Origin: Companilactobacillus formosensis
GTDB lineage: Bacteria > Bacillota > Bacilli > Lactobacillales > Lactobacillaceae
Direction: 5' to 3'
Assembly: GCF_005405305.1 (NCBI RefSeq)
Contig: NZ_BJDU01000005.1
Location: 62,001-126,000, forward strand
DNA: 64,000 nt
Under the pieces are notes generated by a model that was not told the DNA's origin, did no database searches, and saw nothing but the letters and a program-made list of their open reading frames with translations. A program made the position numbers and the translations under genes. Below, piece by piece: positions 35,516 to 44,061 of this stretch; positions within the stretch are counted from its first letter, which is position 1; every line of letters begins with the position of its first letter.

Positions 35516-35950
35516 ATGGAAAAATATTATATAGTTGATAGCTCTATTCTTCCTGAATCATTTGAAAAAGTTATTGAAGCGCGTAATTTATTAGAGACAA
35601 AAAAAGTCCACAACGTCAGCGAGGCTGTAAAGGTTGTGGGTATCAGTCGTGGTACATATTATAAATATAAAGACTTAGTTTTTAAGCCCGACGAAGAGAG
35701 AAACGAACGTAAAGCTGTCATTTCAATGATGTTAAAGCACCAGCAAGGTACTCTCTCCAAAGTTCTGGTCGATATTTCGGAATTGAACGCTTCTATTCTG
35801 ACCATTAATCAAAATATCCCAATCCACAATATTGCAACAGTCGTCATTTCTCTAGACATCAGTCACCTAAACGGGACTATGGACGATCTAATTGACACAC
35901 TGCAACTGTCAGATTCGGTCGAAAATGTGCAATTAGTTGCGATTGAATAA
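35516..35950 (+). CDS. ACT domain protein, UPF0735/PheB type
   Basis: A 144-residue protein with an N-terminal helix-turn-helix-like part (VHNVSEAVKVVGISRGTYYKYKD) and a C-terminal ACT domain (VISMMLKHQQGTLSKVLVDI). Matches the UPF0735 group, whose members often sit near homoserine/threonine or phenylalanine genes. A regulatory role sensing an amino acid is inferred. It has its own promoter region and terminator. Confidence 0.82.
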   Translation: MEKYYIVDSSILPESFEKVIEARNLLETKKVHNVSEAVKVVGISRGTYYKYKDLVFKPDEERNERKAVISMMLKHQQGTLSKVLVDISELNASILTINQNIPIHNIATVVISLDISHLNGTMDDLIDTLQLSDSVENVQLVAIE

Positions 35951-35971
35951 GCTCTCAATGAGGGCTTTTTA
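35950..35971 (+). terminator. Terminator after the ACT protein gene
   Basis: GCTCTC-AAT-GAGGGC followed by TTTTT. Confidence 0.75.
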
Positions 35972-36121
35972 TTTTGGCCAAGCGATGTACATAGCCATCA
36001 AAACGCTCAAAGTCCCACAAGCGAATAACGATTTTGAAATAAAACGACTTTTAACATGTCCCGCATAAACTAATAAAAACAATCCTAAAGCAAAAACAAT
36101 TACCATTTTCAAAAAACTCAT
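35969..36121 (-). CDS. Small membrane protein (50 aa)
   Basis: A 50-residue protein, MSFLKMVIVFALGLFLLVYA then a short charged loop (GHVKSRFISKS) and a second helix ending MYIAWPK. GTAGGTGACGCA before the ATG offers a ribosome site. Two-helix hairpin proteins of this kind are common in lactobacilli but unnamed. No partner gene is evident. Confidence 0.55.
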   Translation of the reverse strand: MSFLKMVIVFALGLFLLVYAGHVKSRFISKSLFACGTLSVLMAMYIAWPK

Positions 36122-36213
36122 TGCGTCACCTACCATTTAAGATTTTCATTCAAAAAATACTTTAAAGGATAAATGTGACTAAATAATGAATTTGTTATGG
36201 AGAATCTGTTCTT

Positions 36214-37047
36214 TTAATTTCGTTGCCACAAAAAATGCTCGATATCATGCAATACTTTGGGATTTCTTCTCGTCAAAGCACTGTGTTCTGCCAAACGTCC
36301 AGTAAACAGTCTGGCCTCATAAGTTTGATGTGGTCCCTTAAAAACCTTCTTCAAAGACTTTGCAGATGATACAGGTACCGCTTTATCAAAATGGTCTTCT
36401 TTGGAAAGTTGACCCATGATATTCAACTCCCGAATGTGCAGCTGACGCATAACTGAATCAGGATGAGTATATTTATCAAAGTCTCTAGTCAATTGATCAG
36501 AATAACGCCAAGGATTACGTCGATAAATATCTCTGTTTAATACTTGCATTGGAGCCGCAATATTTACTAATGAATCAATTTGTGGCTGATTTTTTTTATC
36601 GCTATATTTGAACAAATAATACATAACAGCGTTATTGCCCCAAGAATGTGCCACAGCATTGTATCTAGTTATCTGATATTTTTTTTGCAATGTCAAAATA
36701 ACCGTATTGATCCACTTAGCTGTCTTATGATAATCAGATTGATGATTATTACCAAACAAAACTTGAATTTCGGGATTTTTTGCATTTTTAGGCCAAGTTC
36801 CATCAAAACTGAGCTTGCCTTTTTTTGACACAAAAATAGTCAACGTTCTAGTAGCATAACCGTCAGCTTGTGATTGATCGATTAAGTAGTCCATTGACCG
36901 CACCGTACCACCAAAGCCATGAAAAAACAAAGTTGGAATTTCTCTTGGATTTTTAGAACTAGCAAAAATAGTTTGAGAATTGATTAAGAATCCTACACTA
37001 ACTATGAAACTGATTAAAAATATTCTGATTAATAATTTATTTTTCAT
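36214..37047 (-). CDS. Secreted DUF915 alpha/beta hydrolase
   Basis: A 277-residue exported hydrolase. It has a signal peptide or anchor (LLIRIFLISFIVSVGFLI), the oxyanion strand IPTLFFHGFGGT and the nucleophile motif AHSWGN (Ser). A candidate Asp/His lies in the C-terminal EHSALTRRNP region. It matches DUF915, often described as cell-surface hydrolases. The ribosome site before the ATG is weak. The substrate is unknown. Confidence 0.8.
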   Translation of the reverse strand: MKNKLLIRIFLISFIVSVGFLINSQTIFASSKNPREIPTLFFHGFGGTVRSMDYLIDQSQADGYATRTLTIFVSKKGKLSFDGTWPKNAKNPEIQVLFGNNHQSDYHKTAKWINTVILTLQKKYQITRYNAVAHSWGNNAVMYYLFKYSDKKNQPQIDSLVNIAAPMQVLNRDIYRRNPWRYSDQLTRDFDKYTHPDSVMRQLHIRELNIMGQLSKEDHFDKAVPVSSAKSLKKVFKGPHQTYEARLFTGRLAEHSALTRRNPKVLHDIEHFLWQRN

Positions 37048-37085
37048 TATTACCAAAGTTTAATGCATTTTGACCTCGAGTCAAC

Positions 37086-37118
37086 AAAAAAAGGCTTAGA
37101 TTGCTCTAAGTCTTTTTG
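37086..37118 (-). terminator. Terminator after the C69 dipeptidase gene
   Basis: AAGGCTTAGA pairs with TCTAAGTCTT around TTGC, flanked by A and T runs. Confidence 0.85.
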
Positions 37119-37119
37119 A

Positions 37120-38544
37120 TTACAAATTTTGACCTTTTTCCCAAGTAGTCTTTGAAAGTAATAAACCTTTTTTGACTAAGTTGTTAAACAATTGATGCGT
37201 ACGAGAAGAAATTTCACCAGCTGTTGTTTGGTTGCTTGCTGTCAAAAATTCAGTAACATCATCAGTTTTTGCCACTGCTTGATCAGTCTCTTCAACTCGT
37301 TGACGAGCAAATGATTGGCAGCCATCTAAGTATGCATGAATCATGTCAGAATATTCATGATAATGTGGTTCGATGATAACTGACAAAGTTTTCTCTAGCC
37401 AATAAACATTGTCGACTGAAACTTCAGTAGTTGTATTTTTGTAATCTTCTGGAGTATCAGTAATGTTAGTAAAGAATGGTACATAAGGACTGTAAGCAAA
37501 GAATCCCATTGACAACCATTGGATAGCAGCGTGGTCGTCATCAACGTCATTTCTGATTTGCAAAATTGATGATGCTTGATTTCTATCCATAGCGATAGAA
37601 CGGAATTGACGTTGTTCTTTTGGAGTTCCTGAAGCAAAAGTTCCAAATGGATCATATTTCGTACCATTGTAATGTGATGACAAGAAAGCTTCAACATCTT
37701 CGATAGCTAATTTCTTGGCAGGTTTTTTGCACATTGGCATATCTTGAGCGGTTGGCATTTGTTCAATTTCTGGGTTGAACATCTTTTGTCCATACCAAGT
37801 ACGTGGTGTGTTGTAATAGGCATCAGCTTCACTTTGTGTTCCAAATATTTCACGGAAATTAAAGTGACCTGGTTGTGGATTTAAATGATGCTTTTCAACA
37901 AATTCAACCAAATCAGTCGCTACTAAGAAGTTATCAGTATCATTGACGTCAACTTCTTGCATAACAGTTTGATTAGGCACGATAGCATAAGTATCTTCTG
38001 GCAAACGCATAGCAGCCCAATGGTGACCACCCGCTGTTTCTAAGAGCCAAATTTCATCTTTATCGTTGAAAGCAATACTGTTGCATTCACCAGTACCGTA
38101 TTTTTCCAACAAGGCTCCTAATCTCTTGGCACCTTCTTTGGCAGATTTAACGTATGGCAAAACTAAAGTCAACATGGCTTCTTCATCGATACCATCATGA
38201 ACTAATGGATCGTATCCTAAAACACGAGCATTAGTAGCAGTAGTTTCAGTTGAACTCATACCAACATTTAGTTCATTAATACCGGCTTCTTCATATTGAC
38301 CATCACTTTGGTCTGCCTGTGGTGTAGCGGTGTATCTTAGAGCGTGTTCAGGTAGTGGCACTTTAACACCTGTAGTTACTGAAGTATAAAAGGCGTTCTT
38401 TTGATCTTTAGCAACGTGTGCAACAAATTTAATGGGATTGATTGGACCATAACCGTCTTCATTACGGGCGACAATAGTGGAACCATCCATGCTAGCGGCT
38501 TTACCAACTAGTATCTCAGTACAATCGGAACTTGGATTTATCAT
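37120..38544 (-). CDS. pepD: C69 family dipeptidase
   Basis: A 474-residue N-terminal nucleophile hydrolase that splits a broad range of dipeptides. The nucleophile Cys8 is in MINPSSDCTEILVGKAA, followed by MDGSTIVARNEDGYGP, standard for PepD. GTGECNSIAFNDKDEIWLLETAGGHHWAA is also typical of the family. It is cytoplasmic with no signal peptide. AGGGAGGG precedes the ATG. Such enzymes finish peptide breakdown in proteolytic lactic acid bacteria. Confidence 0.93.
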   Translation of the reverse strand: MINPSSDCTEILVGKAASMDGSTIVARNEDGYGPINPIKFVAHVAKDQKNAFYTSVTTGVKVPLPEHALRYTATPQADQSDGQYEEAGINELNVGMSSTETTATNARVLGYDPLVHDGIDEEAMLTLVLPYVKSAKEGAKRLGALLEKYGTGECNSIAFNDKDEIWLLETAGGHHWAAMRLPEDTYAIVPNQTVMQEVDVNDTDNFLVATDLVEFVEKHHLNPQPGHFNFREIFGTQSEADAYYNTPRTWYGQKMFNPEIEQMPTAQDMPMCKKPAKKLAIEDVEAFLSSHYNGTKYDPFGTFASGTPKEQRQFRSIAMDRNQASSILQIRNDVDDDHAAIQWLSMGFFAYSPYVPFFTNITDTPEDYKNTTTEVSVDNVYWLEKTLSVIIEPHYHEYSDMIHAYLDGCQSFARQRVEETDQAVAKTDDVTEFLTASNQTTAGEISSRTHQLFNNLVKKGLLLSKTTWEKGQNL

Positions 38545-38625
38545 TTTGTTCCCTCCCTTTAAAATAAGTATAAAATTAAAAAAGCTTTTAATCTAGTAGC
38601 TATATTAGAAATTTTATAATTATAC

Positions 38626-38660
38626 AAAAAAAACAGAACAAATTAATGTTCTGTTTCTCA
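38626..38660 (-). terminator. Terminator after the LysM protein gene
   Basis: AAACAGAACA pairs with TGTTCTGTTT around AATTAA. On the minus strand it is followed by eight T. Confidence 0.85.
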
Positions 38661-38670
38661 AATATTTATC

Positions 38671-39342
38671 TTAAAGTACTTCAACAGATGCAGTAGTTAC
38701 ACCGTATGAAGGAATTTGGTTATTTGGCATAGCAACGTCTAATTGGTTAGGGTTACTGTATGCAAATGTACCTGTATCATTAACTGTTCTGATCAATACT
38801 GTACCATCAGAAAGTGTGATCTTAAGTGTTGTACCCTTAGGGAATACTGAAAGGTTAGCGGCAACACCACCATAACCCATGTTTGAACCTAGTACGGCTG
38901 GATCATAGAAAGAAATCTTGAATGTTCCTTGTGATGTACCAGTTTGTGTTGTTGATGATTGTGTTGTTGTAGCAGCACTTTGAGTTGTAGCTTGTGCTTG
39001 GTAACTTGTATCTTCAGTAGTTTGTGTTGCTTGAGCTGTTTGTGTTGTATCTTGTGCAGCTTGTGTTGTTGTATCAGTAGTTGCTGTAGTTGTAGCACCT
39101 GGTAATGTTACTGTTTCACCAGGGAAGATCAAGTCGTATCCGCCAACTTCACGGCCGTTAGCTTGTTCAAGTTCAGCGATTGTTACGCCAGCATTTTCAG
39201 CGATGCTCTTGTATGTGTCGCCTGCTTCAACTTGGACATGGTTACTGTCGAGTTGTACTGCAGCTTGAGCAGTTTTTGTTGTTGCAGAAATTGCTGTTAA
39301 AGCCATAGTACTTACTAAAGCGATAGATAAAACTTTTTTCAT
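38671..39342 (-). CDS. Secreted LysM protein with C-terminal beta-barrel domain
   Basis: A 223-residue wall protein: signal peptide (cleaved after TAQA, residue 27), one LysM domain (residues 34-80, VQVEAGDTYKSIAENAGVT), a low-complexity Thr/Gln linker of about 60 residues, and a C-terminal double-psi barrel-like (3D/RlpA type) domain (FKISFYDPAVLGSN, VNDTGTF, NQLDVAMP). LysM binds peptidoglycan, and the C-terminal domain may cut or bind glycan. A related arrangement occurs in aggregation-promoting-factor-like proteins. Confidence 0.82.
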   Translation of the reverse strand: MKKVLSIALVSTMALTAISATTKTAQAAVQLDSNHVQVEAGDTYKSIAENAGVTIAELEQANGREVGGYDLIFPGETVTLPGATTTATTDTTTQAAQDTTQTAQATQTTEDTSYQAQATTQSAATTTQSSTTQTGTSQGTFKISFYDPAVLGSNMGYGGVAANLSVFPKGTTLKITLSDGTVLIRTVNDTGTFAYSNPNQLDVAMPNNQIPSYGVTTASVEVL

Positions 39343-39599
39343 GAATTAATTACATCCTTATATTTAAAATTGTTTAGCCCTCATTTGCTATGTTGCATAT
39401 ACTAACAGGTATTTATTACACAACAACGTCTGTAAAGTTACAAAAAAGCCATTTTCTGTAATTTTAGTAATACAAATGAAACAAACATCCGTTCTATCGT
39501 TGGTATAACCCACTTTTGAATTTCATAAAATTGCCAATAAAAAACTAAATTATTTCGAATTTTTTCGTACTTTTTTGAATTGTCAACTTATAAAAAGAT
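39343..39599 (-). promoter_or_regulatory. Upstream region and promoter of the LysM gene
   Basis: On the minus strand, TTGTAA (39438-39443) and TGTAAT (39415-39420) are 17 bp apart, giving a leader of about 65-70 nt. The rest, up to the terminator at 39600, holds no gene. Confidence 0.5.
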
Positions 39600-39647
39600 T
39601 AAAAAAACACCACAAATCTTGATTTAACAAGGTTTATGATGTTTTAT
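39600..39647 (-). terminator. Terminator after the gluconokinase-like gene
   Basis: ACACCACAAATCTTG pairs, with a few mismatches, to CAAGGTTTATGATGTT, with a T run on the minus strand. Confidence 0.85.
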
Positions 39648-39679
39648 TCAAAAAAATATAATTAAAAATATCGGTCAAA

Positions 39680-41215
39680 CTAATTATTGTGCTTCTTTTG
39701 AAAATCAGCAATTGCTTTATATTCTGGTTCTAAAATCTTGGAAATACGAATCCAAATCGGTAATAATTCTCGATAAATTTTGGAATTTTCATAATTTGGT
39801 TGATGTGTATCAGTCACACCGACCATATTTTTGACAGCCGATAAATCATCAATATAACCTAACGAATACATTGCTAAAACAGCTGCACCCAAACAAGAAC
39901 TTTCAAAACTCTCAGGAATCGAAACTTCCTGTTCAAAGATATCTGCCAACATTTGTCTCCATAAAGCAGATCTTGCGAATCCACCAGTGGCCTGAATACT
40001 CTTAGGTTTTCCAGTAATCTTCTCAATCGTTAGCATTACAACGTATAGATTGTAGACAATTCCTTCAAGAGTTGCACGTAACATGTGAGCTCTAGTGTGT
40101 TTTCTCGTTAAGCCAAAGAAAGATCCTCTGGCATAGGCATTCCAAATTGGAGCTCGTTCCCCGCCTAAGTATGGATGAAAAAGTAATCCATCTGATCCGG
40201 CAGGAATCTTTTGAGCTATTTTTGTCAAGATATCATAGGTAGAAACTTGCATTTGCTCGGCAGTAATTTTTTCTGGAGCAAATAACTGATCTTTGACCCA
40301 ACGAAAGACGATACCACCATTATTGACTGGACCACCGACGACCCATTTATCTTTGGTCAAAGCGTAACAAAATAACTTTCCATCTGGATCAACGACCGGC
40401 TTATCCACGACAACTCTGACAGCTCCACTAGTTCCAATCGTAACAGCCACCACTCCAGGATCGATAGCATTGACTCCCAAATTAGACAAGACACCATCAC
40501 TAGCACCGAAAATAAATGGTGTTGTTTCTTCAAGACCTAACAATTGAGCATATTCAGATTTCAAACCTGTGATTTGATCAGTTGGCTCAACTAATTGTGG
40601 CAGTTGATTCCGGTCAATTTGTAAAACATCCAAAGCTTGTTGATCCCAATCGAGCCTAAAAATATTGAACATCCCCGTAGCTGAAGCAATTGAGTATTCC
40701 ATTTTATAGACGCCAAATAATTTAAAGAAGACATAAGTCTTCAAATCGATAAATTTTTTCGTCTGTTTGAATAAATTATTTTTCTCATGACGTAACCAAA
40801 GAATCTTTGATAATGGTGCCATTGGGTGAATTGGTGTCCCAGTTTTTTGATAAATTTGTTGGCCCAAACCATTTTCTTTTAACTCCTCACTATACTTGGC
40901 AGCTCGGTTGTCGGCCCATGTGATAGCTCGAGTCAATGGCTGATCATTTTGGTCCATTAAGATCAAACTGTGCATCGCTGAAGAGAACGAAACACCCTTT
41001 ATTTCTGAAACTTGGACTTGAGATTTACGAATAACTGAACCCATCGTTTCCAAAACGGCCCCAAAGATTTCTTCAGGGTCTTCCTCGGCCATATCAGGAA
41101 TATCTTGATAGAGTTGATAACCAGAATTGGCATAGGCAATCACTTTACCTTTAGTATCGTAAAGTACACTTTTAGTACTCGTTGTTCCAATATCTACACC
41201 AATAATATAATCCAT
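39680..41215 (-). CDS. gntK: FGGY family carbohydrate kinase, gluconokinase type
   Basis: A 511-residue sugar kinase. The N-terminal phosphate loop is VDIGTTSTKSVLYD, the ATP-binding region includes VAVTIGTSGAVR, and ATGGFARSALWRQMLADI is the C-terminal FGGY signature. Sequence details (HPMAPLSKILWLRHE, GGERAPIWNAYARG) fit gluconate kinases more than xylulokinase or glycerol kinase. AGGAG lies eight bases before the ATG. No gluconate permease or dehydrogenase lies beside it. Confidence 0.82.
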   Translation of the reverse strand: MDYIIGVDIGTTSTKSVLYDTKGKVIAYANSGYQLYQDIPDMAEEDPEEIFGAVLETMGSVIRKSQVQVSEIKGVSFSSAMHSLILMDQNDQPLTRAITWADNRAAKYSEELKENGLGQQIYQKTGTPIHPMAPLSKILWLRHEKNNLFKQTKKFIDLKTYVFFKLFGVYKMEYSIASATGMFNIFRLDWDQQALDVLQIDRNQLPQLVEPTDQITGLKSEYAQLLGLEETTPFIFGASDGVLSNLGVNAIDPGVVAVTIGTSGAVRVVVDKPVVDPDGKLFCYALTKDKWVVGGPVNNGGIVFRWVKDQLFAPEKITAEQMQVSTYDILTKIAQKIPAGSDGLLFHPYLGGERAPIWNAYARGSFFGLTRKHTRAHMLRATLEGIVYNLYVVMLTIEKITGKPKSIQATGGFARSALWRQMLADIFEQEVSIPESFESSCLGAAVLAMYSLGYIDDLSAVKNMVGVTDTHQPNYENSKIYRELLPIWIRISKILEPEYKAIADFQKKHNN

Positions 41216-41278
41216 TATCAAAACTCCTTTATAAATAGTAGAAACTTGTTTAATTGTAATAATAGATTTCTAAAAAGT

Positions 41279-41812
41279 CTACTTTCTATTCATCCATTCT
41301 GACCTCAAAATTCCATACACCACTGAATCATAATACTTGCCATTGTAATATCTCACCGAACGTATACGAGCTTCCTGTCGCATACCAATTTTTTCTGCTA
41401 AATGCATCATTCTAGGATTACCTGACCAAGTAGTTAAACCTAGATGAGGTAAATCGTAAATTTTAAATAGATAATCAAAAAATAATTCCAGTGCTTGGGT
41501 ACCTATATGCTTGTCCCACATTTTTTCCGGATAAATTGTGATTCCTACATCCAACCAACGTTTTAAATCACCATCTTTAAAACTAGCTCCTACTGAACCC
41601 ACTATTGTCCCGTCAAAGGTTATTACAAGATGATCTTTGTTATTGAGCCAATACTTCTTTGCTAATACTTTCTCAAAATAATCTTTTGTTGGTAAATCAT
41701 CATGAAAATATGGGCCATTTAATTTTGTCCAATCAGCATCAGCATCACTAAATGCCAGTTTCCAAAAATCTGCTACTTCATTTGATTGTAACTGTCTTAT
41801 TTTAACTACCAA
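41279..41812 (-). CDS. GNAT family N-acetyltransferase (RimJ/RimL-like)
   Basis: A 177-residue acetyltransferase with the motif ITIYPEKMWDKHIGTQALELF for acetyl-CoA and TWSGNPRMMHLAEKIGMRQEA at the C-terminal half, as in RimJ/RimL or SpeG-like proteins. It starts with TTG after GGGGTG. Its substrate is unknown. It lies between the gluconokinase-like and PTS genes but has separate terminators. Confidence 0.8.
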   Translation of the reverse strand: MVVKIRQLQSNEVADFWKLAFSDADADWTKLNGPYFHDDLPTKDYFEKVLAKKYWLNNKDHLVITFDGTIVGSVGASFKDGDLKRWLDVGITIYPEKMWDKHIGTQALELFFDYLFKIYDLPHLGLTTWSGNPRMMHLAEKIGMRQEARIRSVRYYNGKYYDSVVYGILRSEWMNRK

Positions 41813-41829
41813 TTTAAAACACCCCTAAC

Positions 41830-41868
41830 AAAAAAAGATTTGCCATATATTATACGACAAATCTTTTA
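41830..41868 (-). terminator. Terminator after the PTS gene
   Basis: AAAGATTTG and CAAATCTTT form the stem around CCATATATTATACGA, with A and T runs outside. Confidence 0.8.
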
Positions 41869-41882
41869 ATTAGCATCTTATA

Positions 41883-43850
41883 TTAATTAGCTTGTGCAGG
41901 TTCACGGCTACCTAATCTTACTTTTTCTACAGCGTGACTGCTTTCCAAATCTTCTTCTTTAAATCCGAAGAGATAAGTACATACAAATGAGACGACAATT
42001 GTTGCAGCTGAAGCGATTAAGTATCCAGTGAAACTAGCATCGATACCTTTAGGGTTAATAAATGAAGCAAAACCAATCAATGATCCAGCAAAGCCCCACA
42101 TATCGACGTGAAGTAAACCTGTTAACAAACCACCGACGGCACTACCGATATTAGCAGTCCAGAAAATTCTACCGTACTTCAAATTAATACCGTACATTGC
42201 AGGTTCAGTTACTCCGGCAAAAGCTGAAAGTGTAGCAGCACCGGCAATTTGTTTCATATCGATATTCTTCTTAGTTTTAACAAAGACAGCCATAGCAGCG
42301 GCACCTTGAGCAATCATTGTAGCTGAAACAATGGCATTCAAAGCACTGTGTCCAGTCGTGGCGATTTGACTGGCAACAACGGGGATAACTGCCCAATGCA
42401 ATCCGAAGATAACCAAGCATTGATAAAATCCACCGATGATCAATCCTGAAATTGCGGGACTGAACTTCAATAGAGCAACAATACCACTAGCTAAATATGA
42501 ACTTAATAACGTAATAACTGGTCCAACGATTACAATAATAATTGCACTGACAATGAATACTTCTAGCAAAGGACTAAGAATCATTCTTAGAGACATTGCG
42601 ATATGTTTCTTGAGCCAAGGTTCAATTTTTGAAGCTAACCAAGCAGCTGCAATCATTGGAAAAATTGAATAAGTATAGTTGGCAATGTGAATTGGAATAC
42701 CAAAGAAATCTCCATTGATATTCATAGAAGTACTTGCTGTCTTGCTGGCAACTTGTACTAAAGTTGGATAGGCTAGAACACCACCAACAACACCCATGAT
42801 AATTTGGTTAGCACCTAATCTCTTAGCTGCAGTAAATCCAACTAAAATTGGCAAGAAGTAGAAGACTGAATCTCCCATCGCATTGATGATCATGTAAGTA
42901 GAACTCTTAGCTGATAACCAATTAGCTGAAACAATTAAAGCTAGTAATCCTTTCAAAATACCAGAAGCAGCTAATAGCCCGATAACAGGCATCATGCTGG
43001 CTGTAATAACACCAATAAGAGCACTAAAATAAAATTTGGTTTTAGGCCAAACACCCTTAGGAGCTTTAGCTTTGGGAGTTTTGGCTTCAGAACTTCCACC
43101 AAAACTAGGTCCTAAAGCTTTAACAACGGCATCATAAACATCATTTACGGCCGGTCCAATAACAACTTGATATTGTCCACCGGCTTTAGCAACATCTAAT
43201 ACACCATTCATATTTTTGATGACTTCATCATTAGCTTTATTGTCATCTTTTAAATAGAAACGAACACGTGTGATACAGTGGATAACGTTCTCAACATTGC
43301 TTACTCCACCAACGTTCTTAACAATATCTTTACCTAATTGATCATAATCAACTTTGCCCGTAGGTCTAGCTGTAGCTTCTCCTGGAGCCATTGGTTCAAC
43401 TTGAGCAACTTCTTGACCAGCTTTGACGTCACCAGAATTGATATGGATTTCCTTAACTGTCTTAGCTGTATTAGTAATAGCAACAATAACATCAGTTACC
43501 TTACCGGCTTTTTTGACTGCTTCTGTATCCATCGTTGCAATCTTTTGACCAGCTTTGACTGAATCCCCTTCTTTAACGAATAATTCAAAAGGGGTTCCAT
43601 TCAATTCAACAGTATCAACACCCATGTGAACTAGTACTTCAAGCCCATCAGCAGTACTAAAACCAATTGCATGTTTAGTTGAAGCAACTAACATAACTTT
43701 ACCTGAAACTGGAGCCACAATTTCATGGCCAGTGGGAAATACCCCGTAACCTTCACCCATTGCTTTTTCTGAAAACATTGGATCATGGACTTCAGTTATC
43801 TCAACCGCTCGCCCAGAAACTGGCGCAAGCATTTTAACTGTACCTTTCAT
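41883..43850 (-). CDS. PTS EIIABC, beta-glucoside/trehalose/sucrose family
   Basis: A 655-residue permease in the order EIIA-EIIB-EIIC. EIIA (residues 1-150) carries the active His in VLVHMGVDTVEL. EIIB (about 165-245) has the phosphocysteine in HCITRVRFYL. EIIC (about 270-630) contains FAGVTEPAMYGINLKYG. It imports and phosphorylates a disaccharide. A divergent GH65 phosphorylase suggests trehalose or another alpha-glucoside (inference). AGGAGGT precedes the ATG at 43850; 16 earlier in-frame codons lack a ribosome site. A cre site lies just upstream. Confidence 0.88.
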   Translation of the reverse strand: MKGTVKMLAPVSGRAVEITEVHDPMFSEKAMGEGYGVFPTGHEIVAPVSGKVMLVASTKHAIGFSTADGLEVLVHMGVDTVELNGTPFELFVKEGDSVKAGQKIATMDTEAVKKAGKVTDVIVAITNTAKTVKEIHINSGDVKAGQEVAQVEPMAPGEATARPTGKVDYDQLGKDIVKNVGGVSNVENVIHCITRVRFYLKDDNKANDEVIKNMNGVLDVAKAGGQYQVVIGPAVNDVYDAVVKALGPSFGGSSEAKTPKAKAPKGVWPKTKFYFSALIGVITASMMPVIGLLAASGILKGLLALIVSANWLSAKSSTYMIINAMGDSVFYFLPILVGFTAAKRLGANQIIMGVVGGVLAYPTLVQVASKTASTSMNINGDFFGIPIHIANYTYSIFPMIAAAWLASKIEPWLKKHIAMSLRMILSPLLEVFIVSAIIIVIVGPVITLLSSYLASGIVALLKFSPAISGLIIGGFYQCLVIFGLHWAVIPVVASQIATTGHSALNAIVSATMIAQGAAAMAVFVKTKKNIDMKQIAGAATLSAFAGVTEPAMYGINLKYGRIFWTANIGSAVGGLLTGLLHVDMWGFAGSLIGFASFINPKGIDASFTGYLIASAATIVVSFVCTYLFGFKEEDLESSHAVEKVRLGSREPAQAN

Positions 43851-43872
43851 AGAAAGCACCTCCAAAAATATT

Positions 43873-43886
43873 AGTAACCGATTACA
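43873..43886. promoter_or_regulatory. CcpA cre site upstream of the PTS gene
   Basis: On the minus strand TGTAATCGGTTACT matches 13 of 14 cre consensus positions, 23 bp before the PTS start. Catabolite repression is expected. Confidence 0.65.
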
Positions 43887-44004
43887 TACTCTTAACATAT
43901 ACTATATTACAACTATTCCTGTATAAACATCAAGTTTTGTAATAATTTATTATAAAAAGCGCGTTGAAACACTAATAATTGGGTGTATAATACGTATTGT
44001 ACAG

Positions 44005-44038
44005 ATATGTTTAAACACATGAATTACGCTTTTATTCT
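44005..44038 (+). promoter_or_regulatory. Promoter and palindromic operator of the GH65 gene
   Basis: ATATGTTTAAACACAT (44005-44020) holds the -35-like TTTAAA (44010-44015). TATTCT (44033-44038) lies 17 bp on as -10. The same geometry and core palindrome occur before the ROK gene at 50881. Confidence 0.65.
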
Positions 44039-44061
44039 GCTATTTTATGGAGGAATTAATT

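Noticed and set aside
38889-39098. Repetitive His/Lys/Gln frame within the LysM gene
   Set aside because: A shadow of the Thr/Gln linker read in another frame.
39421-39470. WalR-type TGTAA direct repeats before the LysM gene
   Set aside because: TGTAAC and TGTAAT occur, but not with the 5-bp spacing required by the known motif.
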